A DNA stretch of 64,000 bases from Vallitalea longa (GTDB lineage: Bacteria > Bacillota > Clostridia > Lachnospirales > Vallitaleaceae). The notes beneath the pieces are model-generated. The model searched no databases, was not told the DNA's origin, and was given only the letters and a program-made list of their open reading frames with translations. Each line of letters begins with the position of its first letter. The first letter of the stretch is position 1. Shown here in pieces: positions 1 to 9,420 of this stretch. The stretch covers positions 682,001 through 746,000 of the forward strand of contig NZ_BRLB01000001.1 in assembly GCF_027923465.1 (NCBI RefSeq). Reading direction: 5' to 3'. A program made the translations under genes and the position numbers.

Positions 1-1022
1 TTCCTGACTGCTAGATGTTCTAATATTCTCTCTTTAACTTTTTTCAAACCATAATGGTCTTTTTCCAGAATTTCTTCTGCTCCCTTTATATCTTTGGACT
101 CTTTAGTTTTTTTATTCCATGGAAGTTCCAAAAGACATTCGATGTAATTTCTGACTACTACACCTTCAGAAGAACCATTAGGTATTTTTTTCATTCTTCC
201 TATTTCTTTTTCTATCTTTTCTTTTACAATTTTTGGTGCTTTTAGGCTTTTAAGTTGCTTAGTATATTTTTCTACTTCTTCACCTAATCCGTACTTATCT
301 CCTAATTCGCTTTGTATTACTTTTAGCTGTTCTCTAAGGAAATATTCTTTTTGATTCTTATCGATCTTTTGTTTAACTTGAATTTGAATATCCTTTTTAA
401 TTCTACTAAGTTCAATTTCACTTTTTAAAATGGATATAGTTGTTTTTAATCTTTCTACAGGATTAATTTCCCCTAATATCTTTTGCTTATTCTCAAGAGA
501 GATACTGATATTAGCAGCGATACTATCTGCCAATTTACCCACATCTTTAATTCCTAACATATTCTTAATAGTCTCAATAGAATACTGTGGATTAACATTA
601 GAATACTCTTCTAAACTTTCAAAAGTTATTCTTAGTAATGCCTCTTTTTCTTCTTCATTTATTTCATAATTTGTTTTTTCAATGTTCTCAACTTCTGTCA
701 TTATGAACGGCTCTTCAAAAACAAATTTATTTATTTCTCCTCTTTCTAGACCTTCTACTAAAACTCTAATTATATTACCTGGAAGTTTTATTAACTGTTT
801 TATCTTAGAGATTGTACCTATTTTGTATAAATTATCCGTTAACGGTTCATCTTCCTTTGCATCTTTTTGAGCTACAAGAAAAATCAACTGTTGATTCGTC
901 ATCGCTTCCTCTAATGCATTTACAGATTTCTTACGATTTACATCAAAATGTATAATCATATCAGGTAAAACGTTAATGCCTCTAAGGGCTAGTAAAGGAA
1001 TTTTTATCATAGTTTTTTCCAT
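1..1022 (-). CDS. lon: Lon protease, N-terminal part (truncated by window edge)
   Basis: ATP-dependent serine protease of the cytoplasm that degrades misfolded and regulatory proteins. About 340 N-terminal codons are present, beginning MEKTMIKIPLLALRGINV, which is the typical start of the LON substrate-binding domain. The last visible stretch reads DHYGLKKVKERILEHLAV, the conserved linker just ahead of the AAA+ Walker A site, so the ATPase and Ser-Lys protease domains lie beyond the left edge. The start at 1022 is supported by an AAGGAG/GAGG ribosome binding site. It lies downstream of clpX in the same direction but behind a terminator, so it probably has its own promoter. The order tig-clpP-clpX-lon is common in Firmicutes. 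Confidence 0.93.
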   Translation of the reverse strand, partial: MEKTMIKIPLLALRGINVLPDMIIHFDVNRKKSVNALEEAMTNQQLIFLVAQKDAKEDEPLTDNLYKIGTISKIKQLIKLPGNIIRVLVEGLERGEINKFVFEEPFIMTEVENIEKTNYEINEEEKEALLRITFESLEEYSNVNPQYSIETIKNMLGIKDVGKLADSIAANISISLENKQKILGEINPVERLKTTISILKSEIELSRIKKDIQIQVKQKIDKNQKEYFLREQLKVIQSELGDKYGLGEEVEKYTKQLKSLKAPKIVKEKIEKEIGRMKKIPNGSSEGVVVRNYIECLLELPWNKKTKESKDIKGAEEILEKDHYGLKKVKERILEHLAVR

Positions 1023-1081
1023 GTTTATGTAACCTCGCTCCTTAAAAGAATTTTTATCATATGAAATTCAATGCGCTTTAA

Positions 1082-1110
1082 TAAAAAGCCCCCTACTAGG
1101 CAGGGGGTAT
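1082..1110 (-). terminator. Rho-independent terminator after clpX
   Basis: On the minus strand CCCCCT and AGGGGG form a GC-rich stem around a 7-nt loop, followed by CTTTTTATT. It lies 24 nt after the clpX stop and separates clpX from lon. Confidence 0.85.
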
Positions 1111-1133
1111 TTTATTTATAGGAAATTTTATTC

Positions 1134-2438
1134 CTAAGCTGTTTCATTTTCATTTTTACGTTTAGTTCTTTTTTTAGCCACAGGCTTTTTAAGTGATTGA
1201 ATATTTTCATTAACCACTAATGTTGGATTTTCATTATTATCAATTACTTCTTTTGTAATTACGCATTTTTCTATTTTATCGTTCGAAGGTATTTCAAACA
1301 TAACTTCTGTCATTATTTCTTCTATTATTGCTCTAAGCCCTCTCGCCCCTGTCTTACGATCAAGAGATTTCTTAGCTATTGATGTAAGAGCATCATCATT
1401 GAATTCTAATTCCACATTATCCATACTGAAGAGTGTTTGATATTGTTTTACTAAGGAATTCTTAGGTTTTACAAGTATATCAACTAGAGCATCTTCTGTT
1501 AAATTATCAAGAGTGACATTAACAGGTATACGTCCAACAAATTCTGGAATAAGTCCAAATTTTATAAGGTCCTGTGGTAAAAGTTCTTTTAATACATGAC
1601 CTATTTGTTGGTTTTTAATACTATCAACTGTAGCACCAAATCCCATTGACTTTTCACCAACACGTTGTTGTATTATCTTTTCTAAACCGTCAAAAGCACC
1701 TGCACATATAAATAGAATATTAGTAGTATCTATTTGTATAAATTCTTGATGTGGATGTTTTCTTCCACCTTGTGGAGGAACAGAAGCAATAGTTCCTTCT
1801 AAAATCTTCAATAATGCTTGTTGAACACCTTCACCACTTACATCTCTTGTAATTGATGGATTATCCGATTTTCTAGCTATCTTATCTATTTCATCAATGT
1901 ATATGATTCCTTGTTCAGCCTTTTCTATATCAAAATCTGCTGCTTGAATAAGTCGTAGTAATATATTTTCAACATCTTCACCGACATAACCTGCTTCAGT
2001 TAATGAAGTAGCATCCGCTATTGCAAAAGGTACACCTAACATTTTTGCCAATGTCTGTGCCATATATGTCTTACCTGAACCTGTTGGTCCAACCATGATA
2101 ATATTACTCTTCTGAAGTTCTACATCATCGTTTTTAATATCACTTCTGATTCTTTTGTAATGATTATAAACAGCTACTGCCAATGTTTTCTTAGCATCTT
2201 CTTGACCAATAACATATTCATCTAGAAATGTTTTTATTTCTAGTGGTTTTGGTATATTTTCAAGATCTTGCGCTTCTTTGTAATCTTGGAATTCTTCTTC
2301 TATAATTTCTGCACATAGTTCAATACACTCGTCACAAATATAAACGTTAGGACCTGCTATAAGTTTCCTTACTTGGTCTTGAGCTTTGTGACAAAATGAA
2401 CACCTAAGTTGTTTTTTGTCTTCATATTTATTAGCCAC
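1134..2438 (-). CDS. clpX: ATP-dependent Clp protease ATP-binding subunit ClpX
   Basis: AAA+ unfoldase that delivers substrates to ClpP in the cytoplasm. The 434 residues match the usual family length. The N-terminal zinc-binding domain has four cysteines (CSFCHKA near residue 14 and CDECIELC near 36). Walker A is GPTGSGKT near residue 118 and Walker B is [11 protein letters not shown] near 180, followed by the GFGA pore loop region and the GARGLR sensor 2. The start is GTG at 2438 with an AGGTGA site just upstream. It follows clpP by 18 nt, so the two are co-transcribed. The lysine/arginine-rich C-terminal tail is slightly longer than usual. Confidence 0.97.
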   Translation of the reverse strand: MANKYEDKKQLRCSFCHKAQDQVRKLIAGPNVYICDECIELCAEIIEEEFQDYKEAQDLENIPKPLEIKTFLDEYVIGQEDAKKTLAVAVYNHYKRIRSDIKNDDVELQKSNIIMVGPTGSGKTYMAQTLAKMLGVPFAIADATSLTEAGYVGEDVENILLRLIQAADFDIEKAEQGIIYIDEIDKIARKSDNPSITRDVSGEGVQQALLKILEGTIASVPPQGGRKHPHQEFIQIDTTNILFICAGAFDGLEKIIQQRVGEKSMGFGATVDSIKNQQIGHVLKELLPQDLIKFGLIPEFVGRIPVNVTLDNLTEDALVDILVKPKNSLVKQYQTLFSMDNVELEFNDDALTSIAKKSLDRKTGARGLRAIIEEIMTEVMFEIPSNDKIEKCVITKEVIDNNENPTLVVNENIQSLKKPVAKKRTKRKNENETA

Positions 2439-2456
2439 TGCTTCACCTACTTTCGG

Positions 2457-3038
2457 CTATCTTTTTTCAAATACTTTGTCAATAAGACCATATTCTTTAG
2501 CAGCTTCAGCTGTTAGGAAGTTATCTCTATCAGTGTCTTTTTCTATAACTTCTAATGGCTGACCAGTTCTTTCGCTTAGTATTTGATTAAGTTTTTCTCT
2601 TATTGCAATTATTCTATCTGCGTGTATTTTAATATCAACAGCTTGACCTTGAGTTCCTCCAAGTGGTTGATGTATCATTATTTCTGCATTAGGCAAAGCA
2701 AATCTTTTTCCTTTAGCTCCACCTGCAAGTAAGAATGCACCCATACTAGCAGCCATACCAATACATATTGTTGAAACATCAGGTTTAATGTATTGCATAG
2801 TGTCATATATAGCCATTCCTGCTGTAATTGACCCTCCTGGACTATTTATATATACATGAATGTCTTTTTCTGGGTCTTCAGCTTCTAGGAATAATAATTG
2901 AGCTACAACTAAGCTTGCAGTTGTGTCATTTACTTCCTCGCCTAAAAAAATAATTCTTTCTTTTAAAAGTCTGGAAAAAATATCGTAAGATCTTTCTCCT
3001 CTACTTGTTTGCTCTACGACATAAGGTACTAAACTCAT
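2457..3038 (-). CDS. clpP: ATP-dependent Clp protease proteolytic subunit ClpP
   Basis: Serine peptidase that forms the tetradecameric proteolytic chamber used by ClpX and other Clp ATPases. The 193 residues are full length. The catalytic serine sits in [14 protein letters not shown] (about residue 97), the histidine in MIHQPLGG (about 122), and the aspartate in the DTDRDNF segment (about 171). A strong AGGAGG site precedes the ATG. It lies between tig and clpX with short gaps, the standard Firmicutes arrangement. Confidence 0.97.
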   Translation of the reverse strand: MSLVPYVVEQTSRGERSYDIFSRLLKERIIFLGEEVNDTTASLVVAQLLFLEAEDPEKDIHVYINSPGGSITAGMAIYDTMQYIKPDVSTICIGMAASMGAFLLAGGAKGKRFALPNAEIMIHQPLGGTQGQAVDIKIHADRIIAIREKLNQILSERTGQPLEVIEKDTDRDNFLTAEAAKEYGLIDKVFEKR

Positions 3039-3087
3039 AATTTTTACCTCCTCTACCTTTTATCTTACGCAAATAAAGTGCTTATTA

Positions 3088-4374
3088 TTACACTTCTTTA
3101 GCTTGTTCTGTAATGAAATCAAGTGCTTTACGATTCTTGATATCATCTTTTATTGATTCTTTTTCTTCTTCGCCAACAGTCTCTTTTATCTTTTCAATTT
3201 CCATTTTATAAGCTTCTGCCATTTTCTTTAATTCTTCGTCTAATTCTTCATCTGTAGCTTGAATATTTTCTGCTTTAGCGATTGCTTCTAATACTAATCT
3301 AGATTTTATTCTCTTTTCTGCATCAGTTTTCATAGTATCTTTTAATGTCGCCATATTCTGTCCAGTAAAACCAAAGTATTGTTCTAGAGATAATCCTTGA
3401 TATTGTAATCTTGTAGCAAAATCTTGAGTCATATTTTCTGCTTGTAAATCAATCATAGGATCTGCTATTTCCATACTAGCGTTCTCGATAACTTTTTGAA
3501 GAACATCTTCTTGTTTTTTAGATTTTGCTGCATTTTCTTTTTGCTCTAAAAGTTTTGCCTTAACATCTTGTTTATATTCATCAAGTGTGTCAAATTCAGA
3601 TACGTCTTTAGCAAATTCATCATCTACTTCTGGTAATTCCTTGAATTTGATTTCTTTAATATTAACTTTAAACAATGCAGGTTTTCCTTGTAAATCTTCT
3701 TGTTGATAATCTTCTGGAAAATTCACATTAATTTCTATGTCTTCTCCAATATTCTTTCCTATCAATTGATCTTCAAATGTATCAATAAATGAATGTGATC
3801 CAATAGTTAATGAATAGTTTTCGGATTTACCACCTTCAAAAGGTTCATTATCAATAAATCCTTCAAAATCAATTACAACTTGGTCATTATTTTCAACTGC
3901 TCTATCTGTAACATCAATCAATCTTGAATTTTTATCTCTTATTTTTTCGATTTCTGCATCTACATCTTCTTCAGTAACATCTATATCATTTTTCTCGATT
4001 TCAATACCTTTGTATTCACCTAAAGTCACTTCTGGTTTAACTGCGACTTCAGCTGTAAAAATCATAGCTTTTCCTTTTTCTACTTGTTGCACATCAACTT
4101 CTGGTCTTGATACAACTTCTAAGTTGTTTTCTTCTATAGCTTTATCATATGCATCTGGAATTATGTAGTTGACTGCATCCTCATAAAAAATTTCTGCTCC
4201 ATAAGTTTTCTCGATTAATTGTCTTGGTACTCTACCTTTTCTGAATCCTGGAACTGTAATCTTATTTTTATTTTTGCTATATGCATGCTTCATGCCTTCT
4301 TCAAAGCGTTCTGCATCAACTTCAATGGTAAGTTTCACCATGCTTTTTTCTAGTGTTTCTACATTAACGTTCAT
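3088..4374 (-). CDS. tig: Trigger factor, ribosome-associated chaperone
   Basis: Ribosome-bound chaperone and peptidyl-prolyl isomerase that meets nascent chains at the exit tunnel. The 428-residue length is normal. The N-terminal ribosome-binding signature is visible as PGFRKGRVPRQLIEKTYG (about residues 42-59). The FKBP-type domain with DQVVIDFEGFIDNEPFEGG follows from about residue 165, then a helical C-terminal chaperone domain. A GGAGG site precedes the ATG. It is the first gene of the tig-clpP-clpX unit. Confidence 0.96.
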   Translation of the reverse strand: MNVNVETLEKSMVKLTIEVDAERFEEGMKHAYSKNKNKITVPGFRKGRVPRQLIEKTYGAEIFYEDAVNYIIPDAYDKAIEENNLEVVSRPEVDVQQVEKGKAMIFTAEVAVKPEVTLGEYKGIEIEKNDIDVTEEDVDAEIEKIRDKNSRLIDVTDRAVENNDQVVIDFEGFIDNEPFEGGKSENYSLTIGSHSFIDTFEDQLIGKNIGEDIEINVNFPEDYQQEDLQGKPALFKVNIKEIKFKELPEVDDEFAKDVSEFDTLDEYKQDVKAKLLEQKENAAKSKKQEDVLQKVIENASMEIADPMIDLQAENMTQDFATRLQYQGLSLEQYFGFTGQNMATLKDTMKTDAEKRIKSRLVLEAIAKAENIQATDEELDEELKKMAEAYKMEIEKIKETVGEEEKESIKDDIKNRKALDFITEQAKEV

Positions 4375-4513
4375 TTAAAATTGTTCCTCCTTAATTTATA
4401 TAGTAGGAAAGTCATTTTCTTCCCTTTTTATTTCTTTGAAGATGAAGTGTGCTGTTATAAATTAATTCACTCTATATAAAAGGGCATAGCTGTTCCTATT
4501 TAACCATTTGTAT

Positions 4514-4543
4514 ATTATACCATAGTGATTATGATAAATCTAC
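4514..4543 (-). promoter_or_regulatory. Putative promoter of tig-clpP-clpX
   Basis: The minus strand shows TGGTATAAT, an extended -10 element (TG-N-TATAAT), about 140 nt upstream of the tig start. The -35 region is poor, as is usual for extended -10 promoters. I see no CIRCE or CtsR repeat here. Confidence 0.5.
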
Positions 4544-4669
4544 ACATTTTTACTATTATCTAAAATTACTAATTAAGACTTCTTACATAATTGTTACTCT
4601 AAAGAATCTTAAATTTTTGATTAATCAGTCACATTAATAAAGTATTGTTTTTTTATTAAGATTTTATAC

Positions 4670-4695
4670 ACCTATTTCTAAAAATAGGTTTTTTT
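4670..4695 (+). terminator. Orphan plus-strand terminator-like hairpin
   Basis: ACCTATTT and AAATAGGT flank a 4-nt loop and are followed by a run of seven T on the plus strand. No plus-strand gene ends here. The 4545-4755 gap otherwise shows no gene. It may mark the end of a small untranslated RNA or be fortuitous. Confidence 0.4.
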
Positions 4696-4760
4696 AACAT
4701 AAATGATACTGAATCTACGACTGGTTAATTATACTATAGCATATTAATAATACGCAATAA

Positions 4761-4793
4761 AAAAATCCCAGAAATGTTATCTCTAGGATTTTA
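4761..4793 (-). terminator. Terminator after the spore protein gene
   Basis: On the minus strand AAATCCTAGA pairs imperfectly with TTCTGGGATT, followed by TTTTTTTATTG. It lies about 32 nt beyond the stop of the small acid-soluble spore protein gene. Confidence 0.7.
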
Positions 4794-4824
4794 ATATATT
4801 TTCATAAACATTTTTTTCAAATGA

Positions 4825-5019
4825 TTAATAAGAACCACCTGAAGACATAGATTGCTCTTGTTTTTCAATCATTCTCTTAACCATTTCTCCACCTACTGAA
4901 CCAGCTTGAGCAGAAGTTAAATCACCATTATAACCTTGTTTCAAGTTAACATTAAGTTCATTAGCTATTTCATACTTAAACTTGTTTAGTGCATCTGTTG
5001 CTTGCTTGTTATATGCCAT
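4825..5019 (-). CDS. Small acid-soluble spore protein, alpha/beta type
   Basis: Coats and protects DNA in the dormant endospore core and is degraded by the Gpr protease at germination. The 64 residues match the family. Visible signatures are KYEIANELNV (residues 15-24, the Gpr cleavage region) and the conserved GGEMVKRMIEKQEQ helix. A perfect GGAGGTGA site precedes the ATG. The gene is monocistronic, with its own terminator. Its presence shows the organism forms endospores. Confidence 0.93.
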   Translation of the reverse strand: MAYNKQATDALNKFKYEIANELNVNLKQGYNGDLTSAQAGSVGGEMVKRMIEKQEQSMSSGGSY

Positions 5020-5064
5020 TTAAAATCACCTCCGTAATGATAGTATTAACTATAATTCATTTTT

Positions 5065-5071
5065 TACTATG
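5065..5071 (-). promoter_or_regulatory. Possible sporulation sigma-factor -10 element
   Basis: CATAGTA on the minus strand, 46 nt upstream of the spore protein ATG, fits the CATNNTA -10 consensus of sigma-G/sigma-F promoters. The matching -35 is weak, so this rests mainly on the gene identity. Confidence 0.4.
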
Positions 5072-5282
5072 GTATTTGTAACCATTTTCAAAACCAATTA
5101 TTACATATGATTTTAAAAGGATTATAAGTTATAATCTTATTATGCAAAAGTTGATGCAAATGCTTTATCATATTGTCTTCGTATAGATTATTACTAGTTA
5201 TTTAATCTTATTACTTAATTTTATTATATGCATTCAAATAAAAAAACAAATAAATTTTGACATACATTTTTTTGAAAAACTG

Positions 5283-5310
5283 TTGATTTTTAACTAATTT
5301 TAGATATTAT
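5283..5310 (+). promoter_or_regulatory. Putative promoter of the 133-residue orphan gene
   Basis: TTGATT and TATTAT are separated by 16 nt, about 35 nt upstream of the start codon. Confidence 0.4.
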
Positions 5311-5344
5311 TAAATAATACTATATTTTTTTAGGAGGTCTTTTA

Positions 5345-5746
5345 ATGACTACATATCTAGAATATTACAATAATTATCTTTCACCAAAATTAAAAGAAAT
5401 AGACTTGTTTTTAAAAACACAAGAAAAAGATGTTATTGAAATGGGTATTGTCTCACAACTACTGGAAATCTCAAATGAAGAGATTAAAAAAATAATGGAT
5501 ACTAATGGTATTGATAATATAAGTAAACATTCCTTCATAATGATAATGTTCTATGGAAGTAGCGACATATGTAAATTATTCTCTAGAGAAGTGAAACGTA
5601 AGGTTCTTGATTCTTACAGTCCTTCTGATATTTCATATATTTATCAGATACCTTACGAAAATGTTATACAAGCAGCCGAAGAAGCAAGTATCGAAAATAT
5701 AACAACAAAAAATATCAATAAATTATTTTCATACATATATGTTTAG
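5345..5746 (+). CDS. Hypothetical protein, family not recognised
   Basis: A 133-residue soluble protein with no signal peptide and no membrane segment. The sequence looks mostly helical, with an acidic N-terminal half (EIDLFLKTQEKDVIEMG) and a C-terminal half containing SPSDISYIYQIPYENVIQAAEE. A strong AGGAGGT ribosome binding site and flanking terminators make it a convincing gene. It stands alone on the plus strand between a spore gene and the opp operon, so context gives little help. A sporulation or regulatory role is possible but not shown. Confidence 0.75.
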   Translation: MTTYLEYYNNYLSPKLKEIDLFLKTQEKDVIEMGIVSQLLEISNEEIKKIMDTNGIDNISKHSFIMIMFYGSSDICKLFSREVKRKVLDSYSPSDISYIYQIPYENVIQAAEEASIENITTKNINKLFSYIYV

Positions 5747-5847
5747 AAGATTTTTATCTAATCTCTCTTATACGTGATATGATATTTCCAACAAAACAAT
5801 AATTATATAAAATCTACTTAATATATAACATTATTTCATAAAAAATG

Positions 5848-5906
5848 AAGTTCTACTACCGCATATGGAAATCTAATTTCATATACAAAAAAGTAGAACT
5901 TTTTTA
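5848..5906 (+). terminator. Terminator after the orphan gene
   Basis: AAGTTCTACT pairs with AGTAGAACTT, enclosing a second stem (ATATGGAAAT with ATTTCATAT), and is followed by TTTTTT. It ends the plus-strand gene and may also act against leftward readthrough. Confidence 0.75.
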
Positions 5907-5950
5907 TTGGTATTCATCATATTCTATTAAAAATTAAAATTACTAAAATT

Positions 5951-5985
5951 AAAGACTACATAGCTTAAAGAGCTGTATAGTCTTT
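5951..5985 (-). terminator. Terminator after oppF
   Basis: AAAGACTA-C-ATAGCT pairs with AGCT-G-TATAGTCTTT across a 5-nt loop, 17 nt beyond the oppF stop. It is symmetrical enough to act in both directions between the convergent genes. Confidence 0.75.
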
Positions 5986-6001
5986 TATCTTTTATTTTAT
6001 A

Positions 6002-6937
6002 TTAATATAAAGCATTCCATTTTTCTATTTCCTCATCATTACCATATATGAAATGACCTGGATCAACTTCTACCCATTTTGGTAGGTTTTTAGTATAATC
6101 ATGTTCAACTTCTGGTTTGTAAGCATGACGTCTTCTTGTTCGTTCAGTAATAGGATCTGGCAATGGAATAGCTGATAATAACGATCTAGTGTATGGGTGC
6201 AAAGGTTTTTCAAATAGTTGCTTACTAGTTGTAAGTTCCATAAGTTTACCTTTATACATAACAGCAATTCTATCACTTATATACTTAACCATAGATAAAT
6301 CATGGGCAATAAATAAGTATGTCAATCCTCTTTTTTGCTTTAATTCATTCATTAAGTTAACAACTTGAGCCTGAATAGAAACATCAAGTGCTGATATAGG
6401 TTCATCAGCTATAATAAACTTAGGCTCAACAGCCATAGCCCTAGCTATACCTATTCTTTGTCTTTGACCACCTGAGAATTCATGAGGATAACGATCTGCA
6501 TGCTGCTCATTAAGCCCAACAATGTTTAACATTTCTATTATTTTTTCTCTTCTCTCGGTTTTGTTTTTAACCAACTTATGAATATCTAATCCTTCAGCTA
6601 TAATATCTTCAACTTTCATACGTGGATTGAGACATGCCATAGGGTCTTGAAATATCATTTGCATATTTCTATTAACATTGGCAACAACTTTTTTAGGGAC
6701 TTTACCATCAATCCTGTCCCCTTCCATAAATACTTTTCCACCTGTAGGATCATATAGTCTAATCATTGTCCTACCAGTAGTAGATTTACCTGAACCCGAT
6801 TCTCCAACTAAACCAAAGGTTTCACCTTTATATATTTTAAATGAAACATCATCTACAGCTTTTACTACACTTTTTCTACCTAATTTAAAGTATTGCTTTA
6901 GATTTTGAATTTCAACTAATACTTCTTTTTCAGCCAT
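6002..6937 (-). CDS. oppF: Oligopeptide ABC transporter ATP-binding protein OppF
   Basis: Second of the two cytoplasmic ATPases that energise oligopeptide import. Walker A GESGSGKST is near residue 44, the Q-loop MIFQDP near 94, the ABC signature FSGGQRQRIGIARA near 154, Walker B FIIADEPIS near 175 and the switch histidine in FIAHDLS. The C-terminal oligopeptide-transporter extension (PHPYTRSLLSAIPLPDP) is characteristic of OppD/OppF. The ATG overlaps the oppD stop as TAATG, indicating translational coupling. The 311-residue length is normal. Confidence 0.95.
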   Translation of the reverse strand: MAEKEVLVEIQNLKQYFKLGRKSVVKAVDDVSFKIYKGETFGLVGESGSGKSTTGRTMIRLYDPTGGKVFMEGDRIDGKVPKKVVANVNRNMQMIFQDPMACLNPRMKVEDIIAEGLDIHKLVKNKTERREKIIEMLNIVGLNEQHADRYPHEFSGGQRQRIGIARAMAVEPKFIIADEPISALDVSIQAQVVNLMNELKQKRGLTYLFIAHDLSMVKYISDRIAVMYKGKLMELTTSKQLFEKPLHPYTRSLLSAIPLPDPITERTRRRHAYKPEVEHDYTKNLPKWVEVDPGHFIYGNDEEIEKWNALY

Positions 6938-7974
6938 TAGTTATTCACCTCTTTCAAACGTTCTCTACGTTTAATAATAACTTCAGGTGGCTTTACTTCA
7001 GGTGCATATTCATGCAATAACCAAGTAGCTGCCTTATGAGTATCAGTTATATCAAACAATGGAGGTTGTTCTTCAAAATCTACTTCCATAGCATATTTAC
7101 TTCTTAAAGCAAATGCATCACCAGTAGGTGGCTTAATTAGGTTAGGAGGAGTACCTGGTATAGCATATAATGCTCCTTCAGTTTCTAGGTCCGGCATTGA
7201 ACCAATAAGACCCCATGTGTATGGATGTCTTGGATCATAGAAAATCTCATCACTTGTGCCTATTTCAACCAACTTACCAGCGTACATAACAGCAACTCTA
7301 TCCGCTACATTTGCTACTACACCAAGGTCATGAGTTATAAATATAACTGAAGCTCCAATCTTCTTCTGTAGATCTTTAACTAAATCAAGTATCTGTGCTT
7401 GAATCGTTACATCAAGAGCAGTAGTTGGTTCATCAGCTATTAATATAGTTGGTTCACAAGCTAATGCTATAGCAATAACAATTCTTTGTCTCATACCACC
7501 AGAAAATTGGTGAGGATATTGTTTCATCCTTTTTCTAGGCTCAGGAATTCCAACCATATCAATAAGTTTAACTGCCTTTTCAAAAGCTTCTAATTTAGAT
7601 GCTTTTTGATGAAGTCTAATAACTTCCATTATCTGTTTACCTATAGTCATTGTAGGATCTAATGATGTCATTGGATCTTGAAATATCATAGCCATCTTAT
7701 TCCCTCTGACTGAGTGAAGATGAGTTTCTTTCATCTTAGTAATATCATTATCTTCAAATAAAATATGTCCATTCTTATAATAACCATTATCAGCTAGTAA
7801 ACCCATAACTCCTTTAACCGTTACAGACTTACCGGAACCCGATTCTCCAACTATAGCTAATGTTTCTCCTTTAAATAAATCAAAAGATATACCTCTAACA
7901 GCCTGCACATCACCTGCATAAGTCCTGAAAGAGATCTCTAAATCTTTAACTTGTAATACTTTTTCTTTATTCAT
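6937..7974 (-). CDS. oppD: Oligopeptide ABC transporter ATP-binding protein OppD
   Basis: ATPase partner of OppF. Walker A GESGSGKSV is near residue 45, Q-loop MIFQDPMTSLDP near 98, signature FSGGMRQRIVIAIALA near 158, Walker B ILIADEPTTALD near 180, and the switch region FITHDLGVV follows. The C-terminal HPYTWGLIGSMPDLE motif is typical of the family. An AAGGAGAGAG site precedes the ATG. The gene lies between oppC and oppF and is co-transcribed with both. Confidence 0.95.
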   Translation of the reverse strand: MNKEKVLQVKDLEISFRTYAGDVQAVRGISFDLFKGETLAIVGESGSGKSVTVKGVMGLLADNGYYKNGHILFEDNDITKMKETHLHSVRGNKMAMIFQDPMTSLDPTMTIGKQIMEVIRLHQKASKLEAFEKAVKLIDMVGIPEPRKRMKQYPHQFSGGMRQRIVIAIALACEPTILIADEPTTALDVTIQAQILDLVKDLQKKIGASVIFITHDLGVVANVADRVAVMYAGKLVEIGTSDEIFYDPRHPYTWGLIGSMPDLETEGALYAIPGTPPNLIKPPTGDAFALRSKYAMEVDFEEQPPLFDITDTHKAATWLLHEYAPEVKPPEVIIKRRERLKEVNN

Positions 7975-7988
7975 AATCTCTCTCCTTT

Positions 7989-9419
7989 CTATCTCATACG
8001 TGGGTCTAATGCGTCTCTAAGTCCGTTAGCTAACAAGTTGATAGATAACATAATTATTGACATTATCGTTGCGGGTATCAGTAACATAGAAGGTATTGTT
8101 TGGAAAGAATCATAACCATTATTTACCAATACACCTAATGATGACATTGGTATTGGTAAACCAATTCCTATAAATGTTAAGAAAGCTTCATAAAAAATTG
8201 CACCAGGAATGGAAAAAGTCGCCATTACTAATATCTGCCCTATTATATTAGGGAATAAATGCTTTCTCATCAGCCTTCTTTTAGTTGCTCCTAGAGTTCT
8301 AGAGGCTAATATATATTCTTGTTCTCTAAGTTTTAGTATTTGAGATCTAACTACTCTTGCTACACCTATCCAGTTAGTCAAACTCATTGCAACTATTAAT
8401 ATTATCAATCTAATGGTAGATTGCGTCTGATCTCCCGGTATAATCGAATCTATCAGAACTTCTATCCGATCAGAGATACTTATAAATATAACCATCAGTA
8501 CTAAAGCAGGAATACTACCCAACACTTCAGTAATACGCATCATTACTGTATCCACTTTTGTACCACCATAAAATCCCGATATAGTACCATATAAAATACC
8601 AATAGTGAAATCTAGTATAAGTGAACATAGCGCTATAATTAATGATACTCTAACACCAACCCATACTCTAGTCCATAAGTCTAAAGCCATTTTATCAGTA
8701 CCAAACCAGAAGTATCTGTTTTTAATGTTTTGTACTGCGTAATAGTCAACATCCATTTTTATCATTTCTACTCCATATTGATCAGTATATGATTTTAGAA
8801 ATTTGAATGTACCTGGCTTATATATGCAATACTCACTTACCAAATCTTCAAAAGGCATTTCTTTAACTTCATCAGTTGCTAATATTTTAATTTTAGCTGT
8901 TAAATCACCTTTATCATCTTCATAGACGTCTATAATATTAATATCAAATGGATGATAAGGTATATCTAAACGTTCTATTAACTCTTTACGTTTTAGAGGT
9001 GATTTTAAATCATTGAATTCATCAGTATTAGGTAAAAGACCTACAACTAAATCAAATGTACCTCTTTCAATAGTAGCATGACCATCAAAAATACCCAGCT
9101 TTTCTAATCCAGGTATACGTGGTGGAAGATAAGCAATATCTTTTTTGGGTATCTCTTTCCCATTGTCATCTAAAATTACAGGTGATGAATCATATGTAAA
9201 TACAGAACCATCTTCATTTTTTTGATTAATTGGATTTATAGGACCAAATATCGCTAATAAGGTTAATATTATAATTGCATAAAAACCAACCATAGAAGCC
9301 TTATTTTTCCTTAATCTTCTTCTTGCGTCTTTCCAGAAAGAAATACTTTCAGTACTAATTCTATCTACATGAGAAAAGTCATGTTTCTTTAATTTGAATT
9401 TTTCCTTAGATAGTTGCAT
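7989..9419 (-). CDS. oppC: Oligopeptide ABC transporter permease OppC with large extracytoplasmic insert
   Basis: Inner-membrane permease of the Opp importer. The N-terminal cytoplasmic segment and first membrane helix (GFYAIIILTLLAIFG) are followed by about 190 mostly polar residues before the core begins at RYFWFGTDKMALDLW. The core has the permease-loop motif GATKRRLMRKHLFPN and five more helices. At 476 residues it is well above the usual ~300 because of this insert. I chose ATG 9419, 10 nt after a GGAGG site; a GTG at 9431 in frame overlaps the oppB stop and is less likely. The insert probably faces outside and may contact the oversized OppA (inference). Confidence 0.92.
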   Translation of the reverse strand: MQLSKEKFKLKKHDFSHVDRISTESISFWKDARRRLRKNKASMVGFYAIIILTLLAIFGPINPINQKNEDGSVFTYDSSPVILDDNGKEIPKKDIAYLPPRIPGLEKLGIFDGHATIERGTFDLVVGLLPNTDEFNDLKSPLKRKELIERLDIPYHPFDINIIDVYEDDKGDLTAKIKILATDEVKEMPFEDLVSEYCIYKPGTFKFLKSYTDQYGVEMIKMDVDYYAVQNIKNRYFWFGTDKMALDLWTRVWVGVRVSLIIALCSLILDFTIGILYGTISGFYGGTKVDTVMMRITEVLGSIPALVLMVIFISISDRIEVLIDSIIPGDQTQSTIRLIILIVAMSLTNWIGVARVVRSQILKLREQEYILASRTLGATKRRLMRKHLFPNIIGQILVMATFSIPGAIFYEAFLTFIGIGLPIPMSSLGVLVNNGYDSFQTIPSMLLIPATIMSIIMLSINLLANGLRDALDPRMR

Positions 9420-9420
9420 A

